Of a DNA stretch of 64,000 nucleotides, positions 16,879 to 26,146 are shown piece by piece. A program made the translations under genes and the position numbers. The stretch is from NCBI GenBank assembly GCA_023435895.1, contig JAEZLH010000017.1, positions 186,001 to 250,000 of the forward strand. Direction: 5' to 3'. Source of the DNA: Bacillota bacterium (GTDB taxonomy: Bacteria > Bacillota > Clostridia > Lachnospirales > Lachnospiraceae). Positions within the stretch are counted from its first letter, which is position 1; every line of letters starts with the position of its first letter. Below the pieces are notes generated by a model that made no database searches, was not told where the DNA came from, and saw only the letters and a list, made by a program, of their open reading frames with translations.

Positions 16879-18261
16879 ATGATTTGCCCGAATTGCGGAA
16901 GTAATGTATCTGATAAAAGGACAAGCTGTGATCGATGCGGCTCAGATTTAAAAGTATATAGAAAGATAATACAAACCTCTAATTTTTATTATAACAGCGG
17001 CTTGGCAAAAGCAAAGGTTCATGATTTATCCGGTGCAGCCAATGCTCTGCGCAAGAGTCTAGAGTTGAACAAGAAGCATACCAATGCCCGTAATTTGCTT
17101 GGACTTACTTATTTTGCTATGGGTGAGACGGTAGCAGCCTTAAGTGAGTGGGTAATCAGTAAGCATTATCAGCCAAATAATAATGATGCGGATGGATATA
17201 TTCAGAAGGTTCAGTCTAGCCCAACTAAGCTTGATACGCTTAGTCAAGCCATAAAGAGATATAATTCCGCTCTGACCTTTGCAAAACAAGGCAGTGAGGA
17301 CTTAGCAATTATCCAATTAAAAAAGGTAGTAACCTTAAATCCTAGCTTTGTAAGGGCTTATCAGCTTTTGGCATTATTGCATATGAAGCTTGGGGAAAAC
17401 GAGAAAGCTAAAAGGTATTTAGGAAAGGCTAGTAAAATCGATGTTTCTAATACTACAACGCTTCGATATATGCAGGAAATAGAGAGTGCTTCAAAAGAGA
17501 ATGATAACAGTACAGAAAGTGAACAGAAAATCAATACACCTGTAATACCCATATCCAGTTATCGTGAGGATAAGCCTAACATTATGGCATATATTAATTT
17601 GGTTATCGGTGTAATGATTGGTTTGGCTTTTATGGCTATATTTGGTCAATATTTCAAGCATACTGAGGATAATAGCGGTCAGAAACCAAATACCAATTAT
17701 GATTACATGCTTCAAAGTAAGGATGAAGAAATTAATAATTTGACAGATGAGAATAAGAAACTACAAGAAAAGGCGGATCAGCTTCAGAAGCAACTGGATG
17801 AAGCAAAGGGTACAGGAGATGTAGCCACCTACTATGATTCCTTAATTGCAATCTCTAGTCAGTATATCACAGAATTAGGTAAATCAAAGAGTAATCAAAA
17901 TTTTACGGCAATTGCGGATTCTTTGGCTGAAATAGATGAAAGTAAAGTGACCGGAGAAGGAGCTAAGAGTCTGTTAACCAACTTAAAACAGGAGATCTAT
18001 CCGGATATCGCTAGTGACTATTATCATCAGGCACACGTAAAATATGGCTCCAAGAAATATGATGAAGCATTGCCGTTGTTTTTGAAAGCGATGCAGTTTG
18101 ACTCAAAGGATGCGGATGCAGTTTATTTTGTAGCACGTTGTTACGATTTTAAAAACGATGATACGAATGCAGCCTTATATTATAACAAAGTAATAACGGA
18201 TTTCCCGGATTCAAAACGTGTCTCCAGTGCGAAACAATTGTTGAAGAAAATAACGGGATAA
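16879..18261 (+). CDS. Zinc-ribbon, TPR and coiled-coil membrane protein
   Basis: 460 residues. An N-terminal zinc ribbon with two CxxC pairs (CPNC, CDRC, residues 3-21), TPR motifs at about 40-200 (AKVHDLSGAANALRKSLELN, QGSEDLAIIQLKKVV, KLGENEKAKRYLGKAS), one transmembrane helix at about 237-257, a coiled coil at about 275-312, and two more TPRs near the C-terminus (AHVKYGSKKYDEALPLF). This puts the zinc ribbon and first TPRs in the cytoplasm and the last TPRs outside. It is likely a scaffold; partners are unknown. A terminator follows. Confidence 0.75.
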   Translation: MICPNCGSNVSDKRTSCDRCGSDLKVYRKIIQTSNFYYNSGLAKAKVHDLSGAANALRKSLELNKKHTNARNLLGLTYFAMGETVAALSEWVISKHYQPNNNDADGYIQKVQSSPTKLDTLSQAIKRYNSALTFAKQGSEDLAIIQLKKVVTLNPSFVRAYQLLALLHMKLGENEKAKRYLGKASKIDVSNTTTLRYMQEIESASKENDNSTESEQKINTPVIPISSYREDKPNIMAYINLVIGVMIGLAFMAIFGQYFKHTEDNSGQKPNTNYDYMLQSKDEEINNLTDENKKLQEKADQLQKQLDEAKGTGDVATYYDSLIAISSQYITELGKSKSNQNFTAIADSLAEIDESKVTGEGAKSLLTNLKQEIYPDIASDYYHQAHVKYGSKKYDEALPLFLKAMQFDSKDADAVYFVARCYDFKNDDTNAALYYNKVITDFPDSKRVSSAKQLLKKITG

Positions 18262-18300
18262 AGATAAAATAACGAAAAAACCGAAGAGAAGTACTTAAGA

Positions 18301-18350
18301 AAAAGACATTTCATGCAGAACGTTAATACGTTCCATAAAAGGTCTTTTTT
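18301..18350 (+). terminator. Terminator after the TPR gene
   Basis: AAAAGAC pairs with GTCTTTT at the base and GAACG/CGTTC inside; six T follow. Confidence 0.7.
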
Positions 18351-18410
18351 CTATTATAATCAGTTCGCACAAAGGTGAAATTAAGTCTGGTGGTTAGGAG
18401 GGAATATTAC

Positions 18411-18803
18411 ATGCAGGATGCGAAAAAAAAGGGAACTTCGGTAAAAAAGGGAGGTGTAGAAGGTACAACATATGAAATCAGCAATCGTTGTCTAATTATT
18501 CGGTTGCAGGAAGAACTTGATCATCACAATGCAATCCAAATCAGAGAGAATGCAGATAAACTAATTGATCGAAATAATATTAAACACATCATTTTTGACT
18601 TTAGCGGTGCAGGCTTTATGGATAGCGCAGGAATTGGTGTGGTAATGGGTAGATACAAAAAGGTGATTTTTATTGGGGGAAAGGCAGCAGTTGCTAATGT
18701 CAATACAACGGTGGACAGAATATTTCGGTTATCCGGATTATATAAGATTATAGATAAATATGAATCTGTTGAAGCTGCTTTAAATAAGTTACAAAAGGCG
18801 TAA
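18411..18803 (+). CDS. spoIIAA: Anti-sigma F factor antagonist SpoIIAA
   Basis: 130 residues from the ATG at 18411, chosen because AGGAGGG lies eight bases upstream; an in-frame GTG at 18375 lacks a site. A STAS domain with the motif FMDSAGIGVVMGRYK is present; S72 corresponds to the serine phosphorylated by SpoIIAB. Unphosphorylated SpoIIAA displaces sigma F from SpoIIAB and so triggers the forespore programme. Compared with the usual length of about 116 it has a Lys-rich N-terminal extension of about 18 residues (QDAKKKGTSVKKGG). First gene of spoIIAA-spoIIAB-sigF. No sigma-H promoter could be recognised. Confidence 0.95.
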   Translation: MQDAKKKGTSVKKGGVEGTTYEISNRCLIIRLQEELDHHNAIQIRENADKLIDRNNIKHIIFDFSGAGFMDSAGIGVVMGRYKKVIFIGGKAAVANVNTTVDRIFRLSGLYKIIDKYESVEAALNKLQKA

Positions 18804-18870
18804 TAAAGAAGCCTATAAAAAGAGCATATGATATATATGGCAACAAAGTGGAAAGGGGATAAAATTTAAA

Positions 18871-19296
18871 ATGAATGATCAAAATGAAATGCTGTTAGAA
18901 TTTGAAAGTAAGTCACAGAATGAAAGCTTTGCCAGGACGGTCGTTGCTGCCTTTGCCGCACAACTGGATCCAACAATTGAAGAGTTGGCAGATATTAAAA
19001 CCGCAGTTTCAGAAGCGGTTACCAATTCGATTATACATGGTTATGCAAATAGCAAGGGCATTATTAAGATGCACTGTGTAATCATAGATAATGAACTGAC
19101 GGTTGAGATTATTGATGATGGTGTGGGAATTGAGGATATCGATAAGGCTATGGAACCTCTTTATACCACAAGACCGGAATTAGAGCGATCCGGTATGGGG
19201 TTTTCCTTTATGGAAGCCTTTATGGATGAGTTAGAGGTAGAGTCTCTAATCGGTCAGGGTACAACCATAAAGATGAAAAAAAGAGTTGGGAAATAA
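18871..19296 (+). CDS. spoIIAB: Anti-sigma F factor and kinase SpoIIAB
   Basis: 141 residues. GHKL-type ATPase motifs: N box [14 protein letters not shown]1 DDGVGI, and a G2 loop in the RSGMGFSFM segment. It binds and holds sigma F and phosphorylates SpoIIAA. AAAGGGG upstream is somewhat far (about 12 bases) from the ATG. It lies between spoIIAA and sigF as in Bacillus and Clostridium. Confidence 0.96.
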   Translation: MNDQNEMLLEFESKSQNESFARTVVAAFAAQLDPTIEELADIKTAVSEAVTNSIIHGYANSKGIIKMHCVIIDNELTVEIIDDGVGIEDIDKAMEPLYTTRPELERSGMGFSFMEAFMDELEVESLIGQGTTIKMKKRVGK

Positions 19297-19352
19297 GAAC
19301 CCTTCGATTTTAAGGCAAAAAGATGCAATAGGAAGGGAAGTGACAAATTGAT

Positions 19353-20069
19353 GTGGATACGCTTGAATTAATCAAATTATCAAAGGAAGGCGACAGAGAA
19401 GCCAGAGATTTGGTTGTGACAGAGAATGTTGGTCTTGTCTGGAGCATCGTAAGAAGATTTGCGAACAGAGGACATGAGATGGAGGATTTATTTCAAATAG
19501 GATGCATCGGATTGATAAAGGCGATTGACAAATTTGATGCTGCTTATGAAGTAAAGTTCTCAACTTATGCAGTACCCATGATAACAGGAGAAATTAAGCG
19601 ATTCTTAAGAGATGATGGTATGATAAAGGTGAGCAGATCCTTAAAGGAGACTGCTACAAAAATTCGAATTGTACGAGAGCGATTCGGTAATACTTATGGT
19701 AGAGAACCAACGATAGATGAAATAGAAGAAGAGTTAAATATAGCAAAAGATGAGGTCGTGATGGCGTTAGAGACGGGTGCTGAAGTGGAGTCCCTCTATA
19801 AGACCATATATCAGGGCGATGGGAGTCCGATTTTCTTGATTGATAAATTAGCAGAAACAAAGGATGAAAGTGAAAACTTAGTGGACAGGCTTGCATTAAA
19901 AGAAATTATTGAATCTTTGAATGAAAAAGAGCAAGAGATTATCAGGCTTCGATACTTTAAGGATAGAACACAAACAGATATAGCGAAAGAACTCGGTATA
20001 TCCCAGGTACAGGTATCGAGGATGGAAAAGCGTATCTTAAAGATTATGCGGGAAAGACTTGGTGCATAA
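19353..20069 (+). CDS. sigF: RNA polymerase sigma factor SigF (forespore)
   Basis: 238 residues. Region 2 motifs MEDLFQIGCIGLIKAIDKFD and FSTYAVPMITGEIKRFLRDD, region 3, and region 4 with the helix-turn-helix TDIAKELGISQVQVSRMEK are all clear. Sigma F is the first forespore-specific sigma factor. The start is given as GTG at 19353, but GGAAGGG lies 15 bases upstream, which is long. An in-frame ATT at 19347 would be better spaced, and an out-of-frame ATG overlaps the GTG, so the exact start is uncertain. A terminator follows at 20082, setting sigF apart from the spoVA genes. Confidence 0.95.
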   Translation: MDTLELIKLSKEGDREARDLVVTENVGLVWSIVRRFANRGHEMEDLFQIGCIGLIKAIDKFDAAYEVKFSTYAVPMITGEIKRFLRDDGMIKVSRSLKETATKIRIVRERFGNTYGREPTIDEIEEELNIAKDEVVMALETGAEVESLYKTIYQGDGSPIFLIDKLAETKDESENLVDRLALKEIIESLNEKEQEIIRLRYFKDRTQTDIAKELGISQVQVSRMEKRILKIMRERLGA

Positions 20070-20081
20070 TAGTTAAAAAAT

Positions 20082-20178
20082 AGAGACTTTCAAAATGCTT
20101 CTTAATATAAAGAATCATTTTGTTAAGTCTCTTTTTTGTGGTTTGCAATAAAGAAACATTTTACTTGAGTCTCTTTTT
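20082..20178 (+). terminator. sigF terminator with a duplicated 3' arm
   Basis: AGAGACTT (20082-20089) pairs with AAGTCTCT (20125-20132) followed by T6. Forty bases on, a near copy of the 3' arm and T-run recurs (AAAGAAACATTTTACTTGAG, then TCTCTTTTTT, from 20150), so the single 5' arm could pair with either. Confidence 0.65.
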
Positions 20179-20302
20179 TATGAGTGCAATCTTATGCACA
20201 TAGAATCTTTTTCCAGTATAGGAATAGCATGTTTTGACATAATAACGGTAAGTGGGCAGATTCAAAAGAATGCTTGATATATGACAGAAAGGGCTAATTA
20301 TT

Positions 20303-20458
20303 ATGACGGTTAAGAAAAAGGTAATATGGATTAGCGGACTAATCATAGTTGCAGCGATTATTATTGTATTATGCGTGGGCTATTTTGCAATGGATAACCA
20401 TTCCGGTTATGACGGAACCTTGGTTAAAACCTATGATGAATTTCCAATGACTCTATAA
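20303..20458 (+). CDS. Small single-helix membrane protein between sigF and spoVAC
   Basis: 51 residues: MTVKKKVIWISG, then a hydrophobic helix (about residues 11-29, LIIVAAIIIVLCVGYFAM), then a polar tail with GYDGTLVKTYDEFP. AAAGGG lies upstream of the ATG and the gene ends 27 bases before spoVAC, with no terminator between. No family is recognised. The position suggests co-expression with spoVA in the forespore under sigma G, or sigma F; that is inference. Confidence 0.6.
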   Translation: MTVKKKVIWISGLIIVAAIIIVLCVGYFAMDNHSGYDGTLVKTYDEFPMTL

Positions 20459-20485
20459 TTACTTCACAGACAGGAGGTCAATGAA

Positions 20486-20989
20486 ATGGGAGACAAGAAT
20501 AAGATGCCTGCTTCCGCAGTAGTGGGTCAGCAGGATAAAACAACAAGAGAGGAAAATTATAAAGAATATGTAAAACAAAAAACGCCGAAATTCAGCATGG
20601 CAAAGAATATGCTGAAGGCTTATCTAGTGGGCGGGCTAATTTGTCTGATTGGTCAGGGTTTTATAAATTTTTATAAGAGTCGAGGAGCAGATATGGAACT
20701 AGCAAAAGCGTATAATACCTTAACTCTAGTTTTCTTAGCAGTAGTGTTTACCGGAGTAGGTGTCTACCAAAAGATAGCAAAATTCGGAGGAGCAGGGACG
20801 TTGGTACCGATTACAGGCTTTGCAAATTCTGTTGCAGCTCCAGCCATAGAATACAAAAAAGAAGGTCAGGTTTTTGGTATTGGTTGCAAGATCTTTACCA
20901 TAGCCGGTCCGGTTATTTTATACGGAATATTTTCCACATGGTTATTGGGATTGATTTATTATATCTTAAAAGTTTTAAAGATTGTTTAA
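20486..20989 (+). CDS. spoVAC: Stage V sporulation protein AC
   Basis: 167 residues with AGGAGG upstream. An N-terminal polar segment, then several membrane helices, with SpoVAC features (LKAYLVGGLICLIGQG, KFGGAGTLVPITGFANSVAAPAIE, EGQVFGIGCKIFTIAGPVI). In Bacillus SpoVAC is a mechanosensitive membrane channel protein of the SpoVA complex that moves Ca-dipicolinate into the spore and out at germination. First of the minimal clostridial set AC-AD-AE. Confidence 0.95.
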   Translation: MGDKNKMPASAVVGQQDKTTREENYKEYVKQKTPKFSMAKNMLKAYLVGGLICLIGQGFINFYKSRGADMELAKAYNTLTLVFLAVVFTGVGVYQKIAKFGGAGTLVPITGFANSVAAPAIEYKKEGQVFGIGCKIFTIAGPVILYGIFSTWLLGLIYYILKVLKIV

Positions 20990-21074
20990 AATAGAATGAT
21001 AGTACTTCAAAATAATTTTTAGGTAGTTGAGAGATACAATTAGCTGGCTAAGAATGTTAAGTAAGGAGTTAAAT

Positions 21075-22127
21075 ATGTCTGATAATGCAACGAAGCAAGT
21101 AAAAATGATGGGTAAGCAAAGCATAGCTTATAGCAATCCTCCATACATCATATCGACTGCATCAATAGCGGGCAAGAAAGAGAGTGAAGGACCTTTGGGT
21201 TCACTCTTTGATGTGATATGTGAAGATCCGCTGGTGGGTCAAAAGACGTGGGAAGAGGCAGAGAGCGAGTTGATGAAACAAGCTGCGGAAAAAGCCCTTG
21301 AAAAAGCAGGATTAAAAAATACGGATATACGGTATTTGGTTGGTGGTGACTTATTAGGGCAGTTGATTGCAACCTCCTTTGGCATTGCTTCTCTTGAGAT
21401 ACCACTAATCGGAATTTATGGGGCATGCTCAACGATGGGCGAGGCAATGTCAGTAGGGTCGATGTTAGTAGAAGGAGGTTACGCCAATAAGGTAATTGCA
21501 ATCACCTCCAGTCATTTCGCAGGTGCGGAAAAACAATTTCGCTTTCCGTTAGATTATGGTAACCAGAGACCTTATTCTGCATCTTGGACTGTGACAGGGA
21601 GCGGCTGTGTTATTATATCCGATAGCGATCAGAAGGGGAATCCCTCCGATGCATCCATTGTAATTAAGGGTATTACAGTGGGTAAGATTGTGGATTACGG
21701 GATTAAGGATTCCATGAATATGGGGGCATGTATGGCGCCTGCCGCCTTTGAAACCATTAAACAAAATTTAGAGGATTTTTCAATTCAGCCTAATTATTAT
21801 GATAAGATCATAACCGGAGATTTGGGTTATGTGGGTTCTGATATTTTAAAGGATTTATTAAAGGAGAAGAACTATGATATAAGTGGTAATCATATGGATT
21901 GCGGTGTTGAAATATTTGATCAGAATAGTCAGGATACTCATGCAGGAGGAAGTGGATGTGGCTGTTCTGCAATTGTGTTTTCAGGTTATGTCTTAAAGAA
22001 GTTAAGGGAAAGAGCCTGGAAAAGAGTACTGTTTATACCTACGGGAGCATTGTTGTCTCAAGTAAGCTTTAATGAAGGGAAAAGCGTACCAGGAATAGCA
22101 CATGCTGTAATGGTGGAGGCAATATAA
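21075..22127 (+). CDS. spoVAD: Stage V sporulation protein AD
   Basis: 350 residues from the ATG at 21075, with AAGGAG seven bases upstream; an upstream in-frame start at 21027 has no site. It has a thiolase/ketoacyl-synthase-like fold (IYGACSTMGEAMSVGSMLVEGG, SSHFAGAEKQFRFPLDYGNQRP). SpoVAD is a soluble member of the SpoVA complex and binds dipicolinic acid. It lies between spoVAC and spoVAE. Confidence 0.95.
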   Translation: MSDNATKQVKMMGKQSIAYSNPPYIISTASIAGKKESEGPLGSLFDVICEDPLVGQKTWEEAESELMKQAAEKALEKAGLKNTDIRYLVGGDLLGQLIATSFGIASLEIPLIGIYGACSTMGEAMSVGSMLVEGGYANKVIAITSSHFAGAEKQFRFPLDYGNQRPYSASWTVTGSGCVIISDSDQKGNPSDASIVIKGITVGKIVDYGIKDSMNMGACMAPAAFETIKQNLEDFSIQPNYYDKIITGDLGYVGSDILKDLLKEKNYDISGNHMDCGVEIFDQNSQDTHAGGSGCGCSAIVFSGYVLKKLRERAWKRVLFIPTGALLSQVSFNEGKSVPGIAHAVMVEAI

Positions 22128-22163
22128 CTCAATAAGAATGGATCGGAAAGGCGTGTGATATTT

Positions 22164-22520
22164 ATGGAATATGTAAAGGCGTTCCTTGTTGGTGGAGCCA
22201 TATGCGCAGTCGTGCAAATACTGCTTGATAAAACAAAATTATTACCGGGTAGAGTAATGGTCATACTTGTGTGTGGAGGAGCCTTTTTGGGAGCAATTGG
22301 AGTATATGAACCTTTTGCAAAATGGGCTGGAGCTGGAGCGGGTGTTCCTCTTACCGGCTTTGGGAATATATTGTTTAAAGGAGTTAAGGAAGCAGTAGAT
22401 AAAGAAGGATTTATAGGAATTTTTAAAGGAGGGTTCACTTCCTCCTCGGTGGGAATTTCTGCCGCATTAATATTAAGTTATATTGCTTCCTGGTTCTTTG
22501 ATTCAAAAATGAAGAACTAG
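22164..22520 (+). CDS. spoVAE: Stage V sporulation protein AE (SpoVAEB type)
   Basis: 118 residues from the ATG at 22164 (MEYVKAFLVGGAICAVVQI), the length of SpoVAEb. The in-frame GTG at 22155 is only three bases from AAAGG and was rejected. It has four membrane segments and the paralogous motif WAGAGAGVPLTGFGN shared with SpoVAC. It completes the dipicolinate channel set and ends at a strong terminator. Confidence 0.93.
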   Translation: MEYVKAFLVGGAICAVVQILLDKTKLLPGRVMVILVCGGAFLGAIGVYEPFAKWAGAGAGVPLTGFGNILFKGVKEAVDKEGFIGIFKGGFTSSSVGISAALILSYIASWFFDSKMKN

Positions 22521-22521
22521 C

Positions 22522-22573
22522 AAAAGAGCTATTGCAGGATACCCAGTGGGAAATATCCTGTAATAGCTCTTTT
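22522..22573 (+). terminator. Terminator of the spoVA operon
   Basis: AAAAGAGCTATTGCAGGATA (22522-22541) pairs with TATCCTGTAATAGCTCTTTT (22554-22573) with one mismatch. Confidence 0.85.
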
Positions 22574-22659
22574 ATTAATTGATTAAATCGTTCTATGCTT
22601 TGTAGTTAATCGATACTCTTTGACTAAAAAGGCTTTAACAGCTGAAACATATTAATTAG

Positions 22660-25359
22660 TTAAGGTGAAATGAAATTTTGAATGATATCTTTTAAGTTTT
22701 CAGCTTTCTTAGTAGGTTCAGTTTTTGTTGGAACCTTAGTGGGTATCTTGGTGGGCAACTTAGTAGGTAAGTCGGTTGGTGAGTTAGTCGGTGTAGCAAT
22801 GGGAATCATATTATCTTTGTGAATCGTACAGGTATCCGTTGGAAGTATAAACGGAGAGTCCTTAGTGATACAAATCTCTTTTTTATCCAGGAATACCTTT
22901 TCTATTATATCAGGACAGTTGATTGTTGATAATGCATTGGATACGGTACAAATGGAGGCCTTAATATGAACATTACATTTTTCGTTAGGCACAGTACCTT
23001 TTGCGAAGTATTCCACTCTGGTTGCATCTCCGCCTTCATATAGATCACATAAACCTTCCACAGCTAAGCGTCCGGATTTCGTACATATCTTAGCGGTAAC
23101 AACAGAGTCCGGCATTTTAAAGGTTTTTTTCGATAACCCTTTTTGTATATGGATTTGTTCCATAATCTTTTTCCAGATACGTTTTTGATAGAGTGTATTC
23201 TCCTGAGACTGATTGTGATCAAATCCAGACCAAATGGTTGCTGTATAGTAGGGTGAATATCCGGAGAACCATAAGTCCTTATTCCCAGTTGAAGTACCGG
23301 TTTTACCTGCGACCGGCATTTTGATTGCAGTTAGTTTGGCTGCGGTACCGGTTCCTTTTGTAACAACATCCTCCATGGCACTTGTCAAAAGAAATGCAGT
23401 GGAAGATTTCATAACCTGTTCTTTCTTGGGTTTATTACTAATTAATACTTTACCATCATGATCTAATATTTTGGTGTAGAAGATTGGTTCTGTATAAATT
23501 CCGTCATTTGCAATTGCTGCATATCCGGCTGTTAATTCCAAATTGCTTACACCATCTGTTAAGCCACCGAGCGCCATGGGATAATTGATATCAGATACAA
23601 CTTTTCCGTTCGGCTGCTTTCTGGATTCCACAACGGAGGTAAAACCTAGTTTTTTCAAATAATCAAAACCAACTTGAGGAGTGACATCGGCAAAGGTCTT
23701 TACGGTAACGATGTTTAATGAGTTTGCAATACCATCTCTTAAAGTGCTAAGACCTCTATAATTCTTTGAAGAGCCTTTTTCGTACCAGTTATTAACTTCA
23801 ACTTTTGTATCTGGGTAATAATAAGGACCAGCATCGTCTTGTACACTTGCTAAAGTAAAACCGGAAGTATCTAAAGCAGGAAGATAGGTGGATAATACCT
23901 TAAAAGTGGAACCAGGCTGTCGTAGCGTGTTAGTAGCACGGTTTAAGGTACGGTTACCGATCTTCTCACCGCGCCCTCCGATGATGGCCTGCACTTCTCC
24001 GGTGTGCTGATCCATTACAACAAAGGAAGATTGGGGCTGAAGCGTCATTTGAACATTTTCTGCTAATACAGTATCCCCTTCTTTTACCATTGCCTTTTTA
24101 AATTCATCAATCTTCTTCTGCATGTCCTTTTTATTTAAAAATAAAAGTGAGAAACTCTTTTTCTTATCTTTAAAGTATTTTTCGATATCATTATTGTGAT
24201 AATGAACCGTAGTGCCATCTTTTTTTGTAATGGATAGGGCATAGGTCAATTCATAATAGGATTCTCCCATAGGAGGAAAATTATCTTCATCGGAATATAC
24301 ATCATTACAAACCTGTTGAATAACAGGGTCTTGGGTTGTATAGATGCTTAAACCGCCACTGTAAATCATATTGGAAGCCTGTGCCTGTGTATAACCCAGA
24401 TCATTTTGAAGATCCTTCATAACCTGTTCAATTAATTCATCCACAAAGTAACTATAATAGGATGTGGCGGTAGAGGTTGTCTCATTATTCACAGTCTGAA
24501 TACGGCTGTATACATCATCTGCCATGGCGGTATCATATTCGGCCTGATTACAATAACCCAGTTCCAACATTTTTTTAAGTACTTCATTACGACGTTGCCT
24601 GTTTTCATCAGGATGTGTAATGGGGTTACGATAGACCGGAAGCTGTGCAATCGCTGCAATTGTTGCAGCCTCTGATAAGGTCAATTCCTCCGCTTTCTTA
24701 TTAAAGTATCGTAAAGAAGCAGTTTCAATTCCATAAGTACCTGCACCTAAATTAATTGTATTAATGTAGTTCTCTAATATCGCATCCTTATCCATGGTAT
24801 GTTCCAATTGGATCGCCAGGTATTGTTCTTGTACTTTACGTTCCGCTCGTTCCATAAAGTTAGCTTCCTGACCTCCATTGAACACCTGATTTTTTAATAA
24901 CTGCTGAGTTATGGTACTGGCACCTTCGTCAAAGCTCATTGAAGATAGTCCACGAAAGCCTGCACGGAAGATACCACGAATATCAATACCGTTGTGTTCA
25001 TAAAAACGTTCATCCTCTATGCTGACAAAACACTGCTTGACATAATCAGGAAGCGTATTCAGCTTTACATAGATACGGTTTGACTGAGCGCCGGCTAAAT
25101 TCTCTATAGCATTCCCATCTTTGTCATAAATAGTGGTGGTATAGCTACTTGGTACAACATTGATTTTCGAAATTTCAGGAGCACTGTCGATCAATCCCTT
25201 TATAAAGCCATAGCTTGCATAAACACCCACTATAACAAGGAAAAGAGCAGCAATGATACAAACACGAAATAAAGTGATTCTCGCTTTTGATATAATCTTC
25301 CTGGAATTTGATTTTATTATATTTTGTTTATTTTCAATTCCTTTTTTACTATAATCCAT
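22660..25359 (-). CDS. Class A penicillin-binding protein (PBP1A type)
   Basis: 899 residues from the ATG that has GGAGG seven bases upstream (an in-frame TTG 12 bases earlier overlaps this site). Cytoplasmic tail, membrane anchor at about 28-55, GT51 glycosyltransferase (EDERFYEHNGID, GASTITQQLLKNQ), then the transpeptidase with SxxK at S484 (GSTFK), SxN in ANSLN and KTGTS at K686. After the enzyme comes a Cys-containing segment and a threonine/proline-rich tail of TPTxxPTKxP-like repeats. It polymerises and cross-links peptidoglycan outside the membrane. It is monocistronic and converges with the spoVA operon. Confidence 0.95.
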   Translation of the reverse strand: MDYSKKGIENKQNIIKSNSRKIISKARITLFRVCIIAALFLVIVGVYASYGFIKGLIDSAPEISKINVVPSSYTTTIYDKDGNAIENLAGAQSNRIYVKLNTLPDYVKQCFVSIEDERFYEHNGIDIRGIFRAGFRGLSSMSFDEGASTITQQLLKNQVFNGGQEANFMERAERKVQEQYLAIQLEHTMDKDAILENYINTINLGAGTYGIETASLRYFNKKAEELTLSEAATIAAIAQLPVYRNPITHPDENRQRRNEVLKKMLELGYCNQAEYDTAMADDVYSRIQTVNNETTSTATSYYSYFVDELIEQVMKDLQNDLGYTQAQASNMIYSGGLSIYTTQDPVIQQVCNDVYSDEDNFPPMGESYYELTYALSITKKDGTTVHYHNNDIEKYFKDKKKSFSLLFLNKKDMQKKIDEFKKAMVKEGDTVLAENVQMTLQPQSSFVVMDQHTGEVQAIIGGRGEKIGNRTLNRATNTLRQPGSTFKVLSTYLPALDTSGFTLASVQDDAGPYYYPDTKVEVNNWYEKGSSKNYRGLSTLRDGIANSLNIVTVKTFADVTPQVGFDYLKKLGFTSVVESRKQPNGKVVSDINYPMALGGLTDGVSNLELTAGYAAIANDGIYTEPIFYTKILDHDGKVLISNKPKKEQVMKSSTAFLLTSAMEDVVTKGTGTAAKLTAIKMPVAGKTGTSTGNKDLWFSGYSPYYTATIWSGFDHNQSQENTLYQKRIWKKIMEQIHIQKGLSKKTFKMPDSVVTAKICTKSGRLAVEGLCDLYEGGDATRVEYFAKGTVPNEKCNVHIKASICTVSNALSTINCPDIIEKVFLDKKEICITKDSPFILPTDTCTIHKDNMIPIATPTNSPTDLPTKLPTKIPTKVPTKTEPTKKAENLKDIIQNFISP

Positions 25360-25853
25360 ATTAACCTCCAATCTTACAGAATATAAAAGATATATATTGG
25401 CTTATTATGACATCAAAATGATGGCAGCTAATAAGTGATTAGGCGATAAGTAAAAACATAAAAAGCAGAAATCCAAAAGCCAAAATATTGATGCTTTACT
25501 CATGCGTAACTTAAATTTTATCACATTTTTGCTAGGAAATAAAGTTAAATATTGCGATGTTAATAATATTACCCATTTTATGGGAAAATAGTCCTTGGTA
25601 TAAATTTAAATTGTAAAATAATCTGAATAGTATGCGAAAAAATACACAAATTATGTAGAATTAGTTGCATAAAGTGATATAAATTTCAGAAAAGTGTAGA
25701 TTAATGTTCATGAGTTATGAATATATGTCGAAAATAAACGAAAGTGATAAAAATGTGCGTTGAAATACGCTTTATTTCCTTGTATTATCTGTGTATAATT
25801 TAATTTGTCAGTTATTTTATGTTGTTTTATGAAGTTTAGGGGGATGTTGTAAG
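25360..25853. other. Divergent intergenic region, PBP gene and DUF6514 gene
   Basis: About 490 AT-rich bases. TATAAT at 25794-25799 is a likely -10 box for the plus-strand gene; the -35 region is poor and coincides with a small inverted repeat GCGT/ACGC (25758-25771). No gene and no other structure was found. Confidence 0.45.
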
Positions 25854-26146
25854 ATGAGACAGTTGCTATTTAGTAATGAAGTAACACTGGAAGATGAAAA
25901 GGTGATGAGATTGGATTACAGTTTGACCGAGAACTTGTCAAAAGAAGATCCACATTATCCGTACTATGGGATCCGGATTACAAAGTATCTGGATAGTGTT
26001 ACTGAGTCAGATGAAATTGCCGGAGTATCTACATCGAAAGATGAGGTTACGTCAATTTTAAAGAAACTTTGCCTGCTTGAGGTTACACAATTTCAATGGC
26101 AGAGGTGGTGGACGAGCTTGTTTCACGAGAAGCTTTACCCGCCTAG
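25854..26146 (+). pseudogene. DUF6514-like gene with a one-base frameshift
   Basis: Starts MRQLLFSNEVTLEDEKVMRL and continues in frame for about 78 codons to LLEVT. After that the frame gives an atypical tail, while the next frame continues as SMAEVVDELVSREALPA and stops at TAG 26144-26146, which is what a DUF6514-type protein would be expected to have. Adding one base near 26087-26089 (ACACAATT to ACACCAATT) restores VTPISMAEVVDEL. This is therefore a one-base deletion, either real or a sequencing error. In the repaired frame the stop codon shares CTAG with the convergent yigZ stop. Function of the family is unknown; the DUF name is from recollection of the family pattern. Confidence 0.7.
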
